Below are positions 30,348 through 39,385 of a stretch of 64,000 nucleotides of DNA, in pieces; the stretch's first letter is position 1; every line of letters starts with the position of its first letter. A program made the position numbers and the translations under genes. The notes below the pieces were generated by a model. That model was given only the letters and a program-made list of their open reading frames with translations, searched no databases and had not been told where the DNA came from. The stretch is from positions 62,001-126,000 of the forward strand of contig JANOSH010000031.1 in the NCBI GenBank assembly GCA_031415695.1. Reading direction: 5' to 3'. Source of the stretch: JANOSH01 sp031415695 (GTDB lineage: Bacteria; Actinomycetota; Acidimicrobiia; Acidimicrobiales; Ilumatobacteraceae).

Positions 30348-32211
30348 GGGACCGGCGACGCCGTGATCGCGCTGCCACTGCGACGCCACCAACGACAACG
30401 GCACCGATACCGAGTACCCACGCAAGTGCACTCGATCGGCCATCACCTTCGGACGTCGTAGTGGCAGTGACCGTTGTAGTAGTTGCTGCCGCAGTCGAAC
30501 CGCTCGATGCCGCGACGGTTGTCGTGGTCACCTGGACCGGGTGCGCGGCCTTGACGGTGTCGGGAGCGAACGACCGCTTGGTGAAGATGCCGTGCCCGGG
30601 ATCCGACACCCAGCCGCCGTAGGCGTCGGGGCGGTAGGCGTATTCTCCGGTGCGATACCAGAGCACCTGCCCGGGGATCTCGGCCGCCAACACATCTTCG
30701 GCCGCCTGGAGTTCGTCGAGGCGGTCACCAAGCCCAATCACCGTGGCACCCTCAACGGTAGCATCGAATTTGGCGTTCGAGAACCCGCTTACCGACACAC
30801 CGAATCCCTTGGTGCCAGGGCTATGGAAGAAGTAGTAGAGGCCGTCAGGGTCAACGTGGGCGTGCGCTTCGAGCGTTGATACATAGGCGTCGAACTTGGG
30901 AACCTCGGCCACCGTTGCGGTTCGTCTCGCACGCAACGCAGCGGGGTCAAGCGTCTCGACAACGAGCGTGACTCCAATGGCTGCAGCCTGTTCGGCCACG
31001 AGTTGGGCGGCGCGGATCTCGGTGGGCTCAAACGAGTTGACCAGTACGGAGAACTTGAGCTTGGTCCCGTCGGCAGAGGTGCGCACTTTGTCGGCACCGA
31101 GTGTGTACCCGGCCTTGTCGAGCATGGCGTTGGCGCCGGCTACATCGAAACCATGAGACGATTTCAGGGACGCCCACGGAGAATCGGGATGGATGAAGGT
31201 GTCGCTGCCCGGCTCGCCCTTGCCGAGCAGAGCGGTCTCAACGACGGCCTTCAGGTTCAGCGACATCGAGATGGCCTTGCGCAGAACCGGATCGCTCAGC
31301 GGTGCCTTCCTGGCGTTGAAGAAGATCTGCGACGTCTCGAACTTCGAACCTGCAATCACCTTAATTTTGCTGTCACCTGCGAAGTCCTTGGCGAGTTCCG
31401 GCGGAACGTTGCGGGCGACCATGTCGACATCGCCGGTCTTCAAGGCCGCAAACGCCGCCGCAGGATCCTTCACGATAACGAGATCGATCTCATCGACCGT
31501 TGGTTTGCCCATCACGTGACTGGGATTAGCCTTCAACTTGTAGAGCTGATCTGGTTGAATCTCGACCAGCTGATACGGACCCGAGCCGATCGGCAGCGCA
31601 GTCATGGTCTTGATATCGGTGACGGACTCCCACTGGTGTTTCGGAATGATCGGAAGGTCGGCGCCGGGCAATGCCTTGAACTGGGGGGCCGGTGTAGAGA
31701 AGTCGAGGCGCACGGTGAGCGGATCGAGGACGACGCCGCTCTTGAACGGAGGCACATCGGCCACGTGATGGGCGTACCGGCCCGACGCCGACTTGTTCTT
31801 TAAGAAATATTCGAACGTGAACAAAATGTCATCGGCGGTGAGCGGCTTGCCATCGTGCCAAGTGAGCTTCGGCTTCAGCTTCACTGTCCACGATGTGAAA
31901 TCGGCGTTCGGAATCGCACTTTCCGCCAGCCACGGATCGGGCTCGGGTTTGACCTGCGACCAAAACAGCGAGTCGTACACCATCATCAAAAAGTCGTGCG
32001 TGTTCGGCGTGGCACCAAACGTGATGGTGAATGGGGTGAGGTTGTTCTCTGCACCCGGTATCGCAATCCGAACCTTGGCTGCCGTGAGGATGGGCGCGGT
32101 CTGAGCCGCGGCCGTGTAGGAGCTCTGTGTCACGCCGACCAGGAGTGAACCAACTGTCACGGTCGCGATGAAAACACGCGCCCAAAAGCGCCGGTGTGGA
32201 CCGATCAACAT
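30328..32211 (-). CDS. Family 5 extracellular solute-binding protein with C-terminal anchor
   Basis: A 627-residue peptide/nickel-type binding protein. It has an N-terminal signal (RRFWARVFIATVTVGSLLVGV), the family 5 motif WTVKLKPKLTWHDGKPLTADD, and FHSPGTKGFG near the end. After a Thr/Ser linker there is a membrane segment (ALAWVLGIGAVVVGGVAVAA) and a basic tail, so it is anchored at the C-terminus rather than by a lipobox. It heads the operon that ends in the DsrE-like gene. Nickel binding cannot be judged by eye. Confidence 0.9.
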   Translation of the reverse strand: MLIGPHRRFWARVFIATVTVGSLLVGVTQSSYTAAAQTAPILTAAKVRIAIPGAENNLTPFTITFGATPNTHDFLMMVYDSLFWSQVKPEPDPWLAESAIPNADFTSWTVKLKPKLTWHDGKPLTADDILFTFEYFLKNKSASGRYAHHVADVPPFKSGVVLDPLTVRLDFSTPAPQFKALPGADLPIIPKHQWESVTDIKTMTALPIGSGPYQLVEIQPDQLYKLKANPSHVMGKPTVDEIDLVIVKDPAAAFAALKTGDVDMVARNVPPELAKDFAGDSKIKVIAGSKFETSQIFFNARKAPLSDPVLRKAISMSLNLKAVVETALLGKGEPGSDTFIHPDSPWASLKSSHGFDVAGANAMLDKAGYTLGADKVRTSADGTKLKFSVLVNSFEPTEIRAAQLVAEQAAAIGVTLVVETLDPAALRARRTATVAEVPKFDAYVSTLEAHAHVDPDGLYYFFHSPGTKGFGVSVSGFSNAKFDATVEGATVIGLGDRLDELQAAEDVLAAEIPGQVLWYRTGEYAYRPDAYGGWVSDPGHGIFTKRSFAPDTVKAAHPVQVTTTTVAASSGSTAAATTTTVTATTTSEGDGRSSALAWVLGIGAVVVGGVAVAARSRRRRSHDDADD

Positions 32212-32524
32212 CGAATCTCCCTAAATATTCTTGCCCCCAGGAATCGTCGGGGTGGCGAGTCGGATTTGAACAGCGGCATCCGACCCGAGCACGCCGAATT
32301 ATAGATCGCGCCCCTGGTATATGCGTCCCGCATCTACCCAGCCGGGCCTTCGTCCCCCGGAGATGAGTCGGCGACCTCCGGTGTGACGAGTAGCTACCCT
32401 GGGCTGGGGTCGGACAAGAAATGTTTGAACCTTTGGGTTTCCGGGCAAGCCCATTTGTGCAACAAGTGGACAGTGGTGTCCCTTCCATCGAACGCAAGCT
32501 GGAGCTCCTCGCAAGGAGGAGCCA
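32212..32524. promoter_or_regulatory. Divergent promoter region between binding protein and methyltransferase genes
   Basis: About 310 bases without a gene, holding the promoters of two divergent operons. An inverted repeat GTCGGAT / ATCCGAC with a 12-base spacer lies at 32259-32284, close to the binding-protein start, and may be an operator or leader hairpin. Nothing was recognised as a named riboswitch. Confidence 0.45.
32504..32522 (+). promoter_or_regulatory. Hairpin that covers the methyltransferase ribosome binding site
   Basis: GCTCCTC-GCAAG-GAGGAGC forms a perfect 7-bp stem three bases before GTG 32525. The right arm contains the Shine-Dalgarno AAGGAGG, so the folded form would hide it. 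Translation of the operon may therefore be controlled, or depend on an unfolding factor. Confidence 0.5.
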
Positions 32525-33088
32525 GTGAGGATCGACCTTGAGCAGTTCGACCGCGCCTATCGCTCGGATACCGACCCATGGCGCTTTGCTTCGTCTGCAT
32601 ACGAGCAGCGCAAGTACGACGTGACCGTGGCGTGCTTACCCCGCCGCCGCTATCGGCGCTGCTTCGAGCCCGGGTGCTCGATCGGCGCCTTGACTAGTCG
32701 GCTGGCAGAGCGCGCCGACAAAGTCGTTGCCATCGACACGTCGCCTACCGCGATCCGATCAGCCACCAAAAAGCTGACCGCGCTTGCGAACGTCTCCATT
32801 GAGCAGGGTGCCCTTCCCGAGGACTGGCCATCGGGTGCCTTCGACCTCATCGTGTTTTCAGAGATCGGCTACTACTGGGACGAGTCGGAGCTGGCCACGA
32901 TCGTCGGACAGGCGAGAGAGCGACTCACCGCCGACGGGCAGTTGATCGGGGTGCACTGGCTCGGCTATTCCGACGACCACCTGCTCGGCGGCATGGCCGT
33001 CCATCACGTCATCACGCGGATCTTCGGCAAGCCCATCGTGCACCACCGCGAGCCAGCATTCGTACTTGACGTTTGGGACCGGCCATGA
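32525..33088 (+). CDS. SAM-dependent methyltransferase, NodS-like
   Basis: A 187-residue class I methyltransferase with the SAM site FEPGCSIGALTSRLA, AIDTSPTAI and FDLIVFSEIGYYW. It belongs to the NodS-like group that is often found beside glycosyltransferase, acyl-CoA-dehydrogenase-like and PIG-L deacetylase genes. The start is GTG 32525, with AAGGAGG upstream. It overlaps the glycosyltransferase gene as ATGA. Confidence 0.88.
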   Translation: MRIDLEQFDRAYRSDTDPWRFASSAYEQRKYDVTVACLPRRRYRRCFEPGCSIGALTSRLAERADKVVAIDTSPTAIRSATKKLTALANVSIEQGALPEDWPSGAFDLIVFSEIGYYWDESELATIVGQARERLTADGQLIGVHWLGYSDDHLLGGMAVHHVITRIFGKPIVHHREPAFVLDVWDRP

Positions 33089-33810
33089 GGGTGCGCCCTC
33101 GAATCGATGCGATCGTGATTGCGGTTCCGGCCAAGGACGAGGTGCATCGCATCGGCCCGTCTATCGCCGGCCTTCTCGCCGCGGCCGACGAGCTCCATCC
33201 AAACGTTTGCGTCACCATCTCGGTTGCTGCGGACACCTGCATCGATGGCACGGCCGAACTGCTCGACGATCTGGCGCGCGTGTGCCCCCTCATCAGGGTC
33301 GTTCATGGACGCTGGAGCTCGGTCGGTGCCGCTCGGCGGGCCGCCGTAACAAACGGACTACGAACGCAGCGTTCGGCGCGTGTGTCATCGATGAAGGCAA
33401 CATGGATCGCGTCGACCGACGCCGACTCACAGGTTCCCCTTGACTGGCTGGTCTCTCAGGTCAGCCTGGCAGAGGGGGGCTATGACGCCATAGCCGGCAC
33501 CGTCGAGATCGCCGACGACGCCGATCGAACCGAGGCGTTGATGGATCTATTCACCCGAAACTATGCCCTTCGCGAGTGCGAGCATGACCATGTCCACGGC
33601 GCGAACATGGGTCTGCGCGCCCAGGCGTATCTGGCGGCCGGCGGCTTCCCTGCGGTCCGAAGGTCCGAGGATCGGCTGCTCTGGAACGAAGTTGTCCGTC
33701 GACGCTTTCGGACAGTGTCGCCGCTCGGCCTCACCGTCTCGACGAGCGGTCGTTTGTCGGGCCGGGTAGCCGGTGGCTTTTCGCACGCCCTGGCGAACTC
33801 ATGGGAATAG
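33085..33810 (+). CDS. Family 2 glycosyltransferase
   Basis: A 241-residue GT-A fold enzyme. It starts VIAVPAKDEVHRI, and has the metal-binding STDADSQVPLDWL and the acceptor-site DHVHGANMGLRAQAY. No membrane segments are present, so it acts in the cytosol. It is translated with both neighbours and probably modifies the same small glycoconjugate as the methyltransferase. The product is unknown. Confidence 0.87.
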   Translation: MRVRPRIDAIVIAVPAKDEVHRIGPSIAGLLAAADELHPNVCVTISVAADTCIDGTAELLDDLARVCPLIRVVHGRWSSVGAARRAAVTNGLRTQRSARVSSMKATWIASTDADSQVPLDWLVSQVSLAEGGYDAIAGTVEIADDADRTEALMDLFTRNYALRECEHDHVHGANMGLRAQAYLAAGGFPAVRRSEDRLLWNEVVRRRFRTVSPLGLTVSTSGRLSGRVAGGFSHALANSWE

Positions 33811-34808
33811 CAACCGGGCCAGACCTCGCAGCCGAGGTGCATCGCCTCCGCGACGCGCTGATTGGCGCTGTCCGAGTGGCCCTGCCGGTGCCCGGTCGCG
33901 GCTCGACTCCCGACCGGTTTCGTGCGCTCTACGAGGTTGCTTACCGAGATGTGGAACTGGCGCGGCTTGCCGAGGCGCACCATGACGCTCACGCCATCGC
34001 TGCCGACCTTGGCCGGGAACTTCGTCCTGGCCTCTACGGGGTGTGGGCGGCACGCGGGCCCGAGCCACTCGTGGCCACGGCCTTTGAACACGGGTACCGG
34101 GTAACCGGGATCGTGCCATGGTGTACCGGCGTTGGAATTGTTGACCGTGCGCTCGTCGTTGCCAGGACGTCCGACATTGCTGGCGGTCGACGCGAACTCC
34201 TCCTCGACCTTGGGGCTCAAGAGGGTTCCGTCGTCAAGACCTCGCAACAATGGTGCTCTCCGGCCTTCGCCGCCACCGGCACAGCATCGATGCGATTCGA
34301 GGGCTCGATCGCGGCGACTGCGGTGCTCGGCGAGCCGGACGCCTACGCCCGACGCTCTGGCTTCTGGCATGGCGCTATCGGTGTTGCTGCCTGCTGGGCC
34401 GGCGGTCTTGGCGGCCTCGTCGATCACTACACGGCACTCTGGCAACGAACTGACGGACACTCTTTCGCCCGCCTCGGTGGCGCCGGAGCGTGGTCCGAAG
34501 CCGCCGCTTCACTCGTGACGAAGGCGGCATTCGATATCGATACGAACCCCGACGACTATCGGTCTGCGCAAGCGCGGGCCCGGTCGGTACGGCACGTCGT
34601 TGAGCGGGCGTGCATGTTCGCAATGGAGGACCTTGCGGTCGGAGCGGGTCCGGGCCCGCTGGCGTTCGACCCGACGACCGTCACGCGTACGCAGCAGCTC
34701 GCGCTCTACATCCGGCAGTGTCACGGCGAACGCGACCTCGAGCCTCTCGGTCGGAGCCTGATCGCCGTGCCCGCCGCCGCAGCAGGTGACACACAATTGG
34801 CCGTCTAA
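33801..34808 (+). CDS. Acyl-CoA-dehydrogenase-like protein
   Basis: A 335-residue protein with a reduced acyl-CoA dehydrogenase layout: a middle segment YRVTGIVPWCTGVGIVDRAL matches the FAD-side beta domain, and the C-terminal half is helical. The usual catalytic glutamate could not be placed. It overlaps the glycosyltransferase gene by 10 bases. In other bacteria such genes form a set with NodS-like methyltransferase, glycosyltransferase and PIG-L genes. Confidence 0.7.
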   Translation: MGIATGPDLAAEVHRLRDALIGAVRVALPVPGRGSTPDRFRALYEVAYRDVELARLAEAHHDAHAIAADLGRELRPGLYGVWAARGPEPLVATAFEHGYRVTGIVPWCTGVGIVDRALVVARTSDIAGGRRELLLDLGAQEGSVVKTSQQWCSPAFAATGTASMRFEGSIAATAVLGEPDAYARRSGFWHGAIGVAACWAGGLGGLVDHYTALWQRTDGHSFARLGGAGAWSEAAASLVTKAAFDIDTNPDDYRSAQARARSVRHVVERACMFAMEDLAVGAGPGPLAFDPTTVTRTQQLALYIRQCHGERDLEPLGRSLIAVPAAAAGDTQLAV

Positions 34809-34922
34809 AAACTTGCAACACGGGGTAGTGAACTCGAACGGAGAGTCAAGCCGGATAGGGCTGCATGCGCGTCGTTATCGCTTCACGCGGTTCGATAGCC
34901 GCCTGAGCGGGTAGAGGGGGGC

Positions 34923-36392
34923 ATGGCGATTGATCAATACGATTCCCCGCGGCTGTCTGCGTCACCGGTTGAGGGACTGCGGGCGGACATCCGCCGGGTC
35001 ATTGCTCGCCCATTTCTGCCGAGTTCGCAAACCCGTCTCGATAGCGGTCTCGTGCGGCGTGTCTGTGAACTGTCGGACGATGACGTCAACCGATCTCTTA
35101 CTCGTGTGATCGAACGGTTCGATGACCGCCACCTGGATCTCGACAGTGTTCTTGTTGAGAACTTTGCCTTCGTGGCGCACGGTTCGCACGAACTGGATTG
35201 GCTGTCCCTGGCGCGTCGCAAGCTGCTCGGCGCCTACTACACGGAGGAATACGCCCTGGAGTCGGCGGCACTGACGAACCCGTCGATCGTCGCTGCAGTG
35301 GATCAATCCGGGCTAGGCGAGGGCGAAGTACGAGTCGTTTTGAGCGTCCGGTCGATTGGCGAGGGTCACCTGTCCGCCATCCAATTCCGGTCCGCGATCG
35401 TCGACGCCGACGGCGAGGTTTTCGTGGAGCCGCCGAGCCGGTTCGCTGTCACTGGACACTACGAACCGCCTCTGTTCGACAAGGAAGCGTTCCGGGAAAA
35501 GCTAGAGGACATGAACATCGTCGACGAGATCGCGTCGCTCGTCATTGAAGGCCTCCCTCGCCGGTTCGAACTGGCTCACCTCAGCGAAGCCATTGAAGCG
35601 ATTGAGGGCACCAGCGCACCAGCGATGTTGTCTTGCCCTGCGACCAAGGCAATGCACTGGCTAGCGACGTCGAACTACACGCTCTCGTTCCCCACGAGCA
35701 CCGACCTGTCCGAGCGTGTCATCTTCCCGTTCTCCCCAATCGAAAGTCACGGATTGGAAGATGCCCGGTTCGTACGGTTCGTCGAGGAGGGCGAACCCGT
35801 TCGCTACTACGCGACCTACACGGCTTTCGACGGGTTTCGAGTTCTTCCTCAGCTGATCGAAACGAGCGATTTTCTGACATTCCACGTTTCGACTCTCAGC
35901 GGGGGGTGCGCGGCCAACAAGGGTGCCGCCCTCTTCCCGCGCAAGGTCGGCGGTCAGTACGTGGCGCTCTCGCGTTTCGACGGCGAGAACAACTACGTCA
36001 TGACCTCCACCAACCCGCGGGTGTGGGAAACCGCCCACAAGATCGAAGCCCCTCTGGAGCCGTGGGCGCTTGCGCGTGTCGGAAACTGTGGGTCGCCACT
36101 CGAAACGGCGGCTGGGTGGCTTGTCATCACACATGGCGTAGGCCCGGTTCGCGAGTACAGCATCGGTGCGATGCTTCTCGACCTCGACGACCCTCTCCGC
36201 GTGATCGGTCACCTGCAAGAGCCCTTGATCACGCCGCCCGACGATGGCCGCGACGGTTACGTCCCGAACGTCGTGTACTCCTGCGGGAGCTTGATCGTGG
36301 GACAAAACCTCGTCGTCCCATACGGCGTAGCCGACACCTCCGTGCGCTTCGAACGCTTTCGCCTCGATGACGTACTCGACCGCCTCACGTGA
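34923..36392 (+). CDS. Glycoside hydrolase family 130 (mannoside phosphorylase-like)
   Basis: A 489-residue GH130-type protein. Family features are ESHGLEDARFVRFVEEGE, NKGAALFPRKVGGQYVALSR and RFDGENNYVMTS. Characterised relatives phosphorolyse or hydrolyse beta-mannosides, although the exact linkage cannot be told. The first 150 residues form an extra helical domain. The GAF/phosphatase gene downstream overlaps its end. Confidence 0.85.
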   Translation: MAIDQYDSPRLSASPVEGLRADIRRVIARPFLPSSQTRLDSGLVRRVCELSDDDVNRSLTRVIERFDDRHLDLDSVLVENFAFVAHGSHELDWLSLARRKLLGAYYTEEYALESAALTNPSIVAAVDQSGLGEGEVRVVLSVRSIGEGHLSAIQFRSAIVDADGEVFVEPPSRFAVTGHYEPPLFDKEAFREKLEDMNIVDEIASLVIEGLPRRFELAHLSEAIEAIEGTSAPAMLSCPATKAMHWLATSNYTLSFPTSTDLSERVIFPFSPIESHGLEDARFVRFVEEGEPVRYYATYTAFDGFRVLPQLIETSDFLTFHVSTLSGGCAANKGAALFPRKVGGQYVALSRFDGENNYVMTSTNPRVWETAHKIEAPLEPWALARVGNCGSPLETAAGWLVITHGVGPVREYSIGAMLLDLDDPLRVIGHLQEPLITPPDDGRDGYVPNVVYSCGSLIVGQNLVVPYGVADTSVRFERFRLDDVLDRLT

Positions 36393-37065
36393 CGGGTGCA
36401 CACGAACGCCGTTCATCGCTTCTCGTTCCGTTGACGTTCTCGACGCGCTACATCGTGCCTCGCGAGCGCTCGCCAACGCGCTGACCATCGACGCAATCGT
36501 CAAATCACTCACCGACGTGACGCTGGAGGAATTCGGTGCCGAACTAGGCACGCTTCTCCGTCGTGATCTGCACGATGACACCGTCCTGACGCCGCTCGGT
36601 GGATGGGGTTACGAAGACCGCTCCCGGATACCGCGGTTCCAACGGTTTGCAATCGACGCCTCTCGTCCCCTTCGCGATGCGTTTGTTTCAGGCCGACCAG
36701 TGCTGATCGGGTCGCTCCAGGAAGCATTGGACCGCTGGCCTGACGCCGAGTCACCCGGCGTTACACCAGACCATGAGTCGTGGGCAGTGCTCCCGTTCGA
36801 GATTGGAGGAGTGACCGCGGGCCTCCTGTCGCTGGCCGACCCCTTTGCATTGCTTTTCTACACGGACGGTTTGGTGGAACGCCGAGGGACGCCTATAACT
36901 GAACGTATCGAAGAACTCGCCGTAGCATTCGGCAACACGGCCGGGCAGCGGCCGGATGCGGCCGCTGCCGCCGTACTCCGGGCGATGTGGCCGGACGGAA
37001 CCAGCTCTGACGACGTAGCGATCTTGTGCATCCAGGACGCAGCGCGCGATCAAAAGACAGGCTGA
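36367..37065 (+). CDS. GAF domain joined to the tail of a SpoIIE-type phosphatase
   Basis: A 232-residue protein. Residues about 20-155 are a GAF-like domain (DVTLEEFGAELGTLLRR, WAVLPFEIGGVTAGLLSL). This runs straight into FALLFYTDGLVERRGTPI and ends GTSSDDVAILCI, the last third of a SpoIIE/PP2C phosphatase. The first metal-binding part of the phosphatase is missing, as if an in-frame deletion joined the two. Phosphatase activity is unlikely. The start at 36367 lies within the GH130 gene. Confidence 0.65.
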   Translation: MTYSTASRDGCTRTPFIASRSVDVLDALHRASRALANALTIDAIVKSLTDVTLEEFGAELGTLLRRDLHDDTVLTPLGGWGYEDRSRIPRFQRFAIDASRPLRDAFVSGRPVLIGSLQEALDRWPDAESPGVTPDHESWAVLPFEIGGVTAGLLSLADPFALLFYTDGLVERRGTPITERIEELAVAFGNTAGQRPDAAAAAVLRAMWPDGTSSDDVAILCIQDAARDQKTG

Positions 37066-37181
37066 CCCGGCTGCGGACGTGGTGGATCACCCGGAATCGG
37101 CTCCGGAGTCGGGTCGTCCGGGATGTCCGGTAGCGGTCGAGTCGGCGGAACTGGCGGCGGTGTAGGCGTTGGGTTGCTCAT
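37050..37181 (-). CDS. 43-residue proline-rich protein
   Basis: A short frame from ATG 37181 to TGA 37050 encodes a protein that is about one third proline (MSNPTPTPPPVPPTRPL...). It overlaps the end of the convergent GAF gene by 16 bases. Similar tiny proline-rich proteins are frequent beside stress genes. The role is unknown, and the composition alone does not prove translation. Confidence 0.4.
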   Translation of the reverse strand: MSNPTPTPPPVPPTRPLPDIPDDPTPEPIPGDPPRPQPGQPVF

Positions 37182-37257
37182 GCTTTTGAGTTACCCACCC
37201 AGCTCGTCGGCCAACCATCAAATGTTGGGCCGAATGTCCGGCGTGGTTTCGGCCGCC

Positions 37258-37728
37258 CTATCCGGCTTGACTCTCCGGTTGACGGTTTCGTGAGAGTGGG
37301 TGGACCCACCACAACGCGCAAGCGATGATGAAAAGCCCAATCGATGCAGCGCACGATGCCCACCTTTCGTACAGCACGTCGGTGATCAGAAAGACGCTGG
37401 TACTCATTGCGACCGATAGCAGCGCCAAAGCAGCAATAGCCTCGACATTCGCGGCGCGCATCATGGCTTCCTTGTCGCCTTGACGGAACCGGACACGGTG
37501 AAACGCCGCCGGTGCGAGCAGCAGCACCAGCGACAACCCCGCGCAAAGAAACGTCGCAAAATAGATTGCTCGTTGAGTCTCGGTCAACAACTCGAATCGC
37601 TCGCTGAACGCAACGGTCAGCAAGAACGCGAACAGGACCTCGACACCGGGGATGATCGACCTCAGCTCATGGAAGAGCTGTTCGTGCTCCCGCTCCAAAT
37701 TCTCGGAAGAACTCCTTGGATTGTCCAT
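37258..37728 (-). CDS. DUF6328-like membrane protein
   Basis: A 156-residue protein with an acidic N-terminus (LEREHEQLFHELR), then four membrane segments. The first includes PGVEVLFAFLLTVAF and the turn ERFELLTETQRAIYFAT, typical of DUF6328. The start at ATG 37728 was chosen over an in-frame ATG six codons upstream. It is a lone gene in a stretch of stress-related genes. Confidence 0.75.
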   Translation of the reverse strand: MDNPRSSSENLEREHEQLFHELRSIIPGVEVLFAFLLTVAFSERFELLTETQRAIYFATFLCAGLSLVLLLAPAAFHRVRFRQGDKEAMMRAANVEAIAALALLSVAMSTSVFLITDVLYERWASCAASIGLFIIACALWWVHPLSRNRQPESQAG

Positions 37729-37835
37729 AGCGGTCCGTCTACCCAAATGTGTCCCTATCCATACCCCGCGTTTGCCTACCTGACCGGAGCCGAATGAACC
37801 GGGCTAGTGCGATGCCACATCATGAAGTCGATGCG

Positions 37836-38111
37836 TCAGGCGAGCATGTCGCTGTACTCGGGCCTACTATCTATGAACGCACGTACAAACGAACACTCGG
37901 CCACGACGAGTCGGTCGTTCGTTCGAAGGTCGTCGAGAACTTCAGTTACTAGCGAAGACGCTACTCCCTTACCACCGAACCCGCGCGCTGTTTCTGCATG
38001 CTCTAGGACTGTGTTGGGGCCTTCCTGGCGGTACCTGAGAATCCCGACGACTACACCTCCATCGATCAACTCGTAGCGCAGTGCCGCAGCGTTGTGACGA
38101 AACTCAGCCAT
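37836..38111 (-). CDS. GNAT-like N-acetyltransferase (short, YjdJ type)
   Basis: A 91-residue protein of the minimal GNAT group: ALRYELIDGGVVVGILRY, TVLEHAETARGFGGKGVASSLV (acetyl-CoA loop) and LVVAECSFVRAFI with PEYSDML. The ATG at 38111 overlaps the end of the STAS-domain gene, so the two are co-translated. Targets are unknown. Confidence 0.82.
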   Translation of the reverse strand: MAEFRHNAAALRYELIDGGVVVGILRYRQEGPNTVLEHAETARGFGGKGVASSLVTEVLDDLRTNDRLVVAECSFVRAFIDSRPEYSDMLA

Positions 38112-38718
38112 CGTCGCCAACCGACGACCGACGATAGCCGTCGATCATGCCCGTCACCTCCAGCGCACGACGAACTGCACCGCTCGCCCCCTCGACGTAG
38201 AGCAGGCCATTGTATTGGGCGAGGGTTTGTTTCGCCCGAATGAGCACACGCAGGCCGGAGGAGTCGAGGAACTCGACTCCTCCGAGGTTGATGACCATTA
38301 GCCGAGCTCCCGACTCGATCATTTCGTGAATCTGTTCGTCGACTGCGATAGCGGTCGACGAATCAAGGTCCCCGCGAAGGCGCACCCGGCAGGCGGCCCA
38401 CGAGTCACCCGAGTCGCTATGGCTTGACACCCTGAGAACTCCGTCTGCGCCGCCGAACTCGTTCACGACGTACGAGTCAGCTGTCGAGTCATTGAACCAC
38501 TGACCGGGCTCGATGAAATAGCGGAACCGGTACTTTCCCGGCTTCAGGCCGACCGACGCGTACCAATGCCCGTCTGCCGTCTGCAGCAGCCGATGACGTC
38601 CGGTATCCCAACCATTGAAGTCGCCCACCACCGATCCGGGGCCGGCAAATTCTGCCGGCGGCCAGAACGTCACTGGAATCGTTCCGTTTCGGGCTTTCTG
38701 AGAAGCCTTCGTGATCAT
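38104..38718 (-). CDS. CBM48/AMPK-beta-like domain fused to a STAS domain
   Basis: A 204-residue fusion. Residues about 12-95 form a glycogen-binding-type domain (VVGDFNGWDTGRHRLLQ, GLKPGKYRFRYFIEPGQWF). Residues about 105-195 form a STAS domain (DSSTAIAVDEQIHEMI, INLGGVEFLDSSGLRVLI), the switch fold of anti-sigma factor antagonists, including the conserved DSSG serine site. GGAGGA precedes ATG 38718. The combination would join carbohydrate sensing to a sigma-type partner switch. Confidence 0.82.
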   Translation of the reverse strand: MITKASQKARNGTIPVTFWPPAEFAGPGSVVGDFNGWDTGRHRLLQTADGHWYASVGLKPGKYRFRYFIEPGQWFNDSTADSYVVNEFGGADGVLRVSSHSDSGDSWAACRVRLRGDLDSSTAIAVDEQIHEMIESGARLMVINLGGVEFLDSSGLRVLIRAKQTLAQYNGLLYVEGASGAVRRALEVTGMIDGYRRSSVGDDG

Positions 38719-38932
38719 GTGATCCTCCGCTTTCCCCAATGGTTGCTCCGAAGTACCCAGCTCGGCATAACTCCAAACATCCAGGTTTGCCTCACACGCC
38801 TCGGGGCTAGAGGGCACACCTTGGAAGAGGTTCGGCTTGATTTCGTGATGGAGTTGCGTTTGGCACGTCCTGTTTGGCTGATCGTCACGGCGGGTAGCAA
38901 ACCTGAGTACACAACGATGAAAGAGAGACATC

Positions 38933-39385
38933 ATGTCGACAGATGCAAAGGTCACGAAGCAGGTAATGCAGACACTCGCCGACGGCCGAGAGGGGTTCGA
39001 GAAAGGGGCAACCAAGCTCGACGAATCCAATGCTCCGGAACTGGCCGGCCAGTTTCGGATGTACGGCAACCAACGTGACGAGTTCTACCGCGAGCTTGAG
39101 GTTATGGCACGCAACTACGGCGACAACATCGAGGACTCGGGCTCGGCAGTCGGTGCTCTACACCGTGGGTGGATGACGGTAAAGGACGCCTTGGCCGGTT
39201 CAGATCCCGACGGCGTGCTCGATGCCGCCGAACAGGGTGAAGACCACGCCATGAAGGTGTACCAGGAAGCCCTTGAGGACCCTGATGTGTCTACCCCTTT
39301 GCGCACTGTGCTCCAAAGGCAGGCAAGCAAGGTGCGGGCTGCTCACGACAGCGTGCGCGACCTACGTAACGGCTTCCAAAACTGA
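38933..39385 (+). CDS. PA2169-family four-helix-bundle protein
   Basis: A 150-residue, all-helical, acidic protein (DUF2383/PA2169 type), with the segments LADGREGFEKGATKLDE, FYRELEVMARNYGDN and GALHRGWMTVKDALAG. Such proteins are stress-induced and may bind metal in a four-helix bundle. GAGAG precedes the ATG. The gene is divergent from the CBM48-STAS gene. Confidence 0.85.
   Translation: MSTDAKVTKQVMQTLADGREGFEKGATKLDESNAPELAGQFRMYGNQRDEFYRELEVMARNYGDNIEDSGSAVGALHRGWMTVKDALAGSDPDGVLDAAEQGEDHAMKVYQEALEDPDVSTPLRTVLQRQASKVRAAHDSVRDLRNGFQN

Noticed and set aside
34880..34912. A tRNA-like T-arm (GCGGTTCGATAGCCGC)
   Set aside because: No matching acceptor, D or anticodon arms were found upstream, and the loop size is wrong.
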